Source: Symmachiella macrocystis
Lineage (GTDB): Bacteria; Planctomycetota; Planctomycetia; Planctomycetales; Planctomycetaceae
Direction of reading: 5' to 3'
DNA: 64,000 nucleotides
NCBI RefSeq assembly: GCF_007860075.1
Contig: NZ_SJPP01000001.1
Span: 558,001 to 622,000, forward strand
Shown piece by piece: positions 62,897 to 64,000 of this stretch. Every line of letters begins with the position of its first letter. Positions within the stretch are counted from its first letter, which is position 1. The translations under genes and the position numbers were made by a program. Under the pieces are notes generated by a model, which was not told the DNA's origin, did not search any database, and was given only the letters and a program-made list of their open reading frames with translations.

Positions 62897-64000
62897 ATGA
62901 ACCTACGCGGTCTTCCCTGGCGACGCTGGGCGGCGGTGGTGATTCCGGTTGCCGTGGTTTGCCTCTTACTCGCGCTGCTCGTCCCGGCAATGCTGCGGGC
63001 GCGGACTGAGGCGCGCAAGACCTATTCCCGAAATAACCTCAAGCAAATCGGATTGGCGTTTCATAATTATTACGACGTTTACCAATGCCTGCCGCCCGGA
63101 GCGATCGTTCGAGAGGATGGCGTGGCGCTGCATGGTTGGTCGTCGCCCATTGTGATTTACTTTCGCGCTACTCCATATTATCAATTCATAGACTATGACC
63201 TCCCGTGGGATCATGACCTCAACCGGTACACCTACTGCCACACAGAACCCGACTATCAAATCCCCGATATTGACGAGATAGCCACCAAAGACGGTTATGG
63301 ATTGTTGTGTTACATGGGCAATCCGAACTTGCTGCACCGCAACAGCAGCGTGAAGTTCGACGACATGACCGCTGGTGTGACGCACACCTGGATGGCGGGA
63401 GAAGCAGCCGGCAACTATCAGCCGTGGGCCTACCCGTTCAATTGGCGGCCGTTGGGAATGCGGCTCAATGACGGACCGGACAGCTACGGGCGACCTTCAG
63501 GAGACGGCGCCTTTCTGTTGATGGCTGATGGAAGCGTGCCGTGGATTTCCAATAATGTCGAAGAGAAAGTCTTGTCGGACTATGCCGCTGCGCCTCCGGT
63601 AGCGAATGCAGATCAAATCGCAGTCCCGTCGCGGCGGTTCGAGTATTCGACCTCGATTGAAGAATGGGTGATTGATTGGATCGATCTCGACAAAAATGAT
63701 GACGAGGGTTGGGCCGCGAGCGAGTATATCGTCACAGACATCCGGTTCCACTCAGTCATTTTCCGTAGCAAGATGAAATCCACTCCGGGTCGAGCGCTGA
63801 ACGCAGCGGATGTGCGGAGGGTGGCCGATAAGTTTCCTAAAGCGAATTCCCTGCAACGCGATTTCGTCATCGACGATGATGTCGCAGAAGTATTGGCTGA
63901 ATTTAAGAGATTAGCCTATGTCCGTGCGCAATCGCTCATAGTCTCCGAACGCGGCTTGTCAGCAATCAAGCGTATGCCGGCATTGAAAATGTTAAGAGTC
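62897..64000 (+). CDS. DUF1559-like pseudopilin-type protein running into LRR repeats (3' end outside window)
   Basis: The frame is open from ATG 62897 to the window edge (368 codons, no stop). The N-terminus is one hydrophobic segment (~13-33: VVIPVAVVCLLLALLVP) followed by the DUF1559 mark NNLKQIGLAFHNYYDVYQCLPPGA, then a variable beta-rich part with a conserved C-terminal block GDGAFLLMADGSVPWIS. A second region (~230-345) links to the sequence LIVSERGLSAIKRMPALKML at the edge, which has the spacing of an LRR unit. DUF1559 proteins are abundant in planctomycetes and look like pseudopilins; fusion to LRRs is unusual. The type IV prepilin Gly-Phe-Thr-Leu site is degenerate here. Confidence 0.8.
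   Translation, partial: MNLRGLPWRRWAAVVIPVAVVCLLLALLVPAMLRARTEARKTYSRNNLKQIGLAFHNYYDVYQCLPPGAIVREDGVALHGWSSPIVIYFRATPYYQFIDYDLPWDHDLNRYTYCHTEPDYQIPDIDEIATKDGYGLLCYMGNPNLLHRNSSVKFDDMTAGVTHTWMAGEAAGNYQPWAYPFNWRPLGMRLNDGPDSYGRPSGDGAFLLMADGSVPWISNNVEEKVLSDYAAAPPVANADQIAVPSRRFEYSTSIEEWVIDWIDLDKNDDEGWAASEYIVTDIRFHSVIFRSKMKSTPGRALNAADVRRVADKFPKANSLQRDFVIDDDVAEVLAEFKRLAYVRAQSLIVSERGLSAIKRMPALKMLRV

Overview
The window comes from a planctomycete (Planctomycetota) chromosome. This rests on gene content: a DUF1501 protein next to a giant cytochrome-c/DUF1549/DUF1553 protein, a DUF1559-type pseudopilin-like protein at the right edge, a sulfatase, small membrane-anchored leucine-rich-repeat (LRR) proteins, a GspE-type ATPase with its own membrane anchor, and many lipoproteins and signal peptides. 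Base composition is moderately GC-rich. A few genes (27.5-28.0 kb and 29.5-31.6 kb) are visibly richer in A+T. No prophage, CRISPR array, rRNA or recognisable insertion sequence was seen.

Layout. 0-7 kb: the C-terminal part of an Lhr-type helicase (cut by the left edge), a thioredoxin-reductase-like ferredoxin-NADP reductase candidate, and a two-gene signalling unit (HDOD-REC-GGDEF followed by degenerate EAL-HDOD). 7-17 kb: a 652-residue lipoprotein with a strong terminator, a twice-frameshifted zinc-ribbon gene, the DUF1501 and DUF1553 pair, a PmoA-like DUF6807 protein and tRNA-Leu(CAA) with its terminator. 17-27 kb: a glutamine amidotransferase, a CvpA-like membrane protein, a GspE/PilB-type ATPase with pilT, hisF, a beta-propeller lipoprotein, and a small lipoprotein gene bracketed by imperfect inverted repeats.

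27-33 kb is the most accessory-looking part: an AT-rich orphan gene, bioA, an AT-rich P-loop ATPase fused to a predicted PD-(D/E)XK nuclease, a serine/threonine kinase remnant and an LRR gene. 33-40 kb is housekeeping (CYTH enzyme, recA, HtrA-like protease, alaS). 40-54 kb is mixed: a SUMF1-fold lipoprotein, an HD hydrolase, a nucleoside deoxyribosyltransferase-like protein, two more LRR proteins, creatininase, tyrS, a sialidase-like protein, a release-factor-like protein, a small XRE regulator, a sulfatase, an orphan cytochrome-oxidase subunit III-like protein and a frameshifted mgtC. 54-64 kb: a soluble multi-PAS/GAF histidine kinase with a CheY-like partner, KDPG aldolase, an alpha/beta hydrolase, a TlpA-like thioredoxin, dcd, an SGNH hydrolase and a DUF1559 protein that runs into an LRR domain at the edge.

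Most genes are single transcription units. Likely co-transcribed sets are the HDOD/GGDEF/EAL pair, the DUF1501-DUF1553 pair, pilT-GspE and the kinase-response-regulator pair. Several families of palindromic or direct intergenic repeats are dispersed through the window. The best candidate for an undescribed system is the ATPase-nuclease at 29.5-31.6 kb. The best structural oddities are the inverted-repeat-flanked lipoprotein cassette and the two frameshifted genes.
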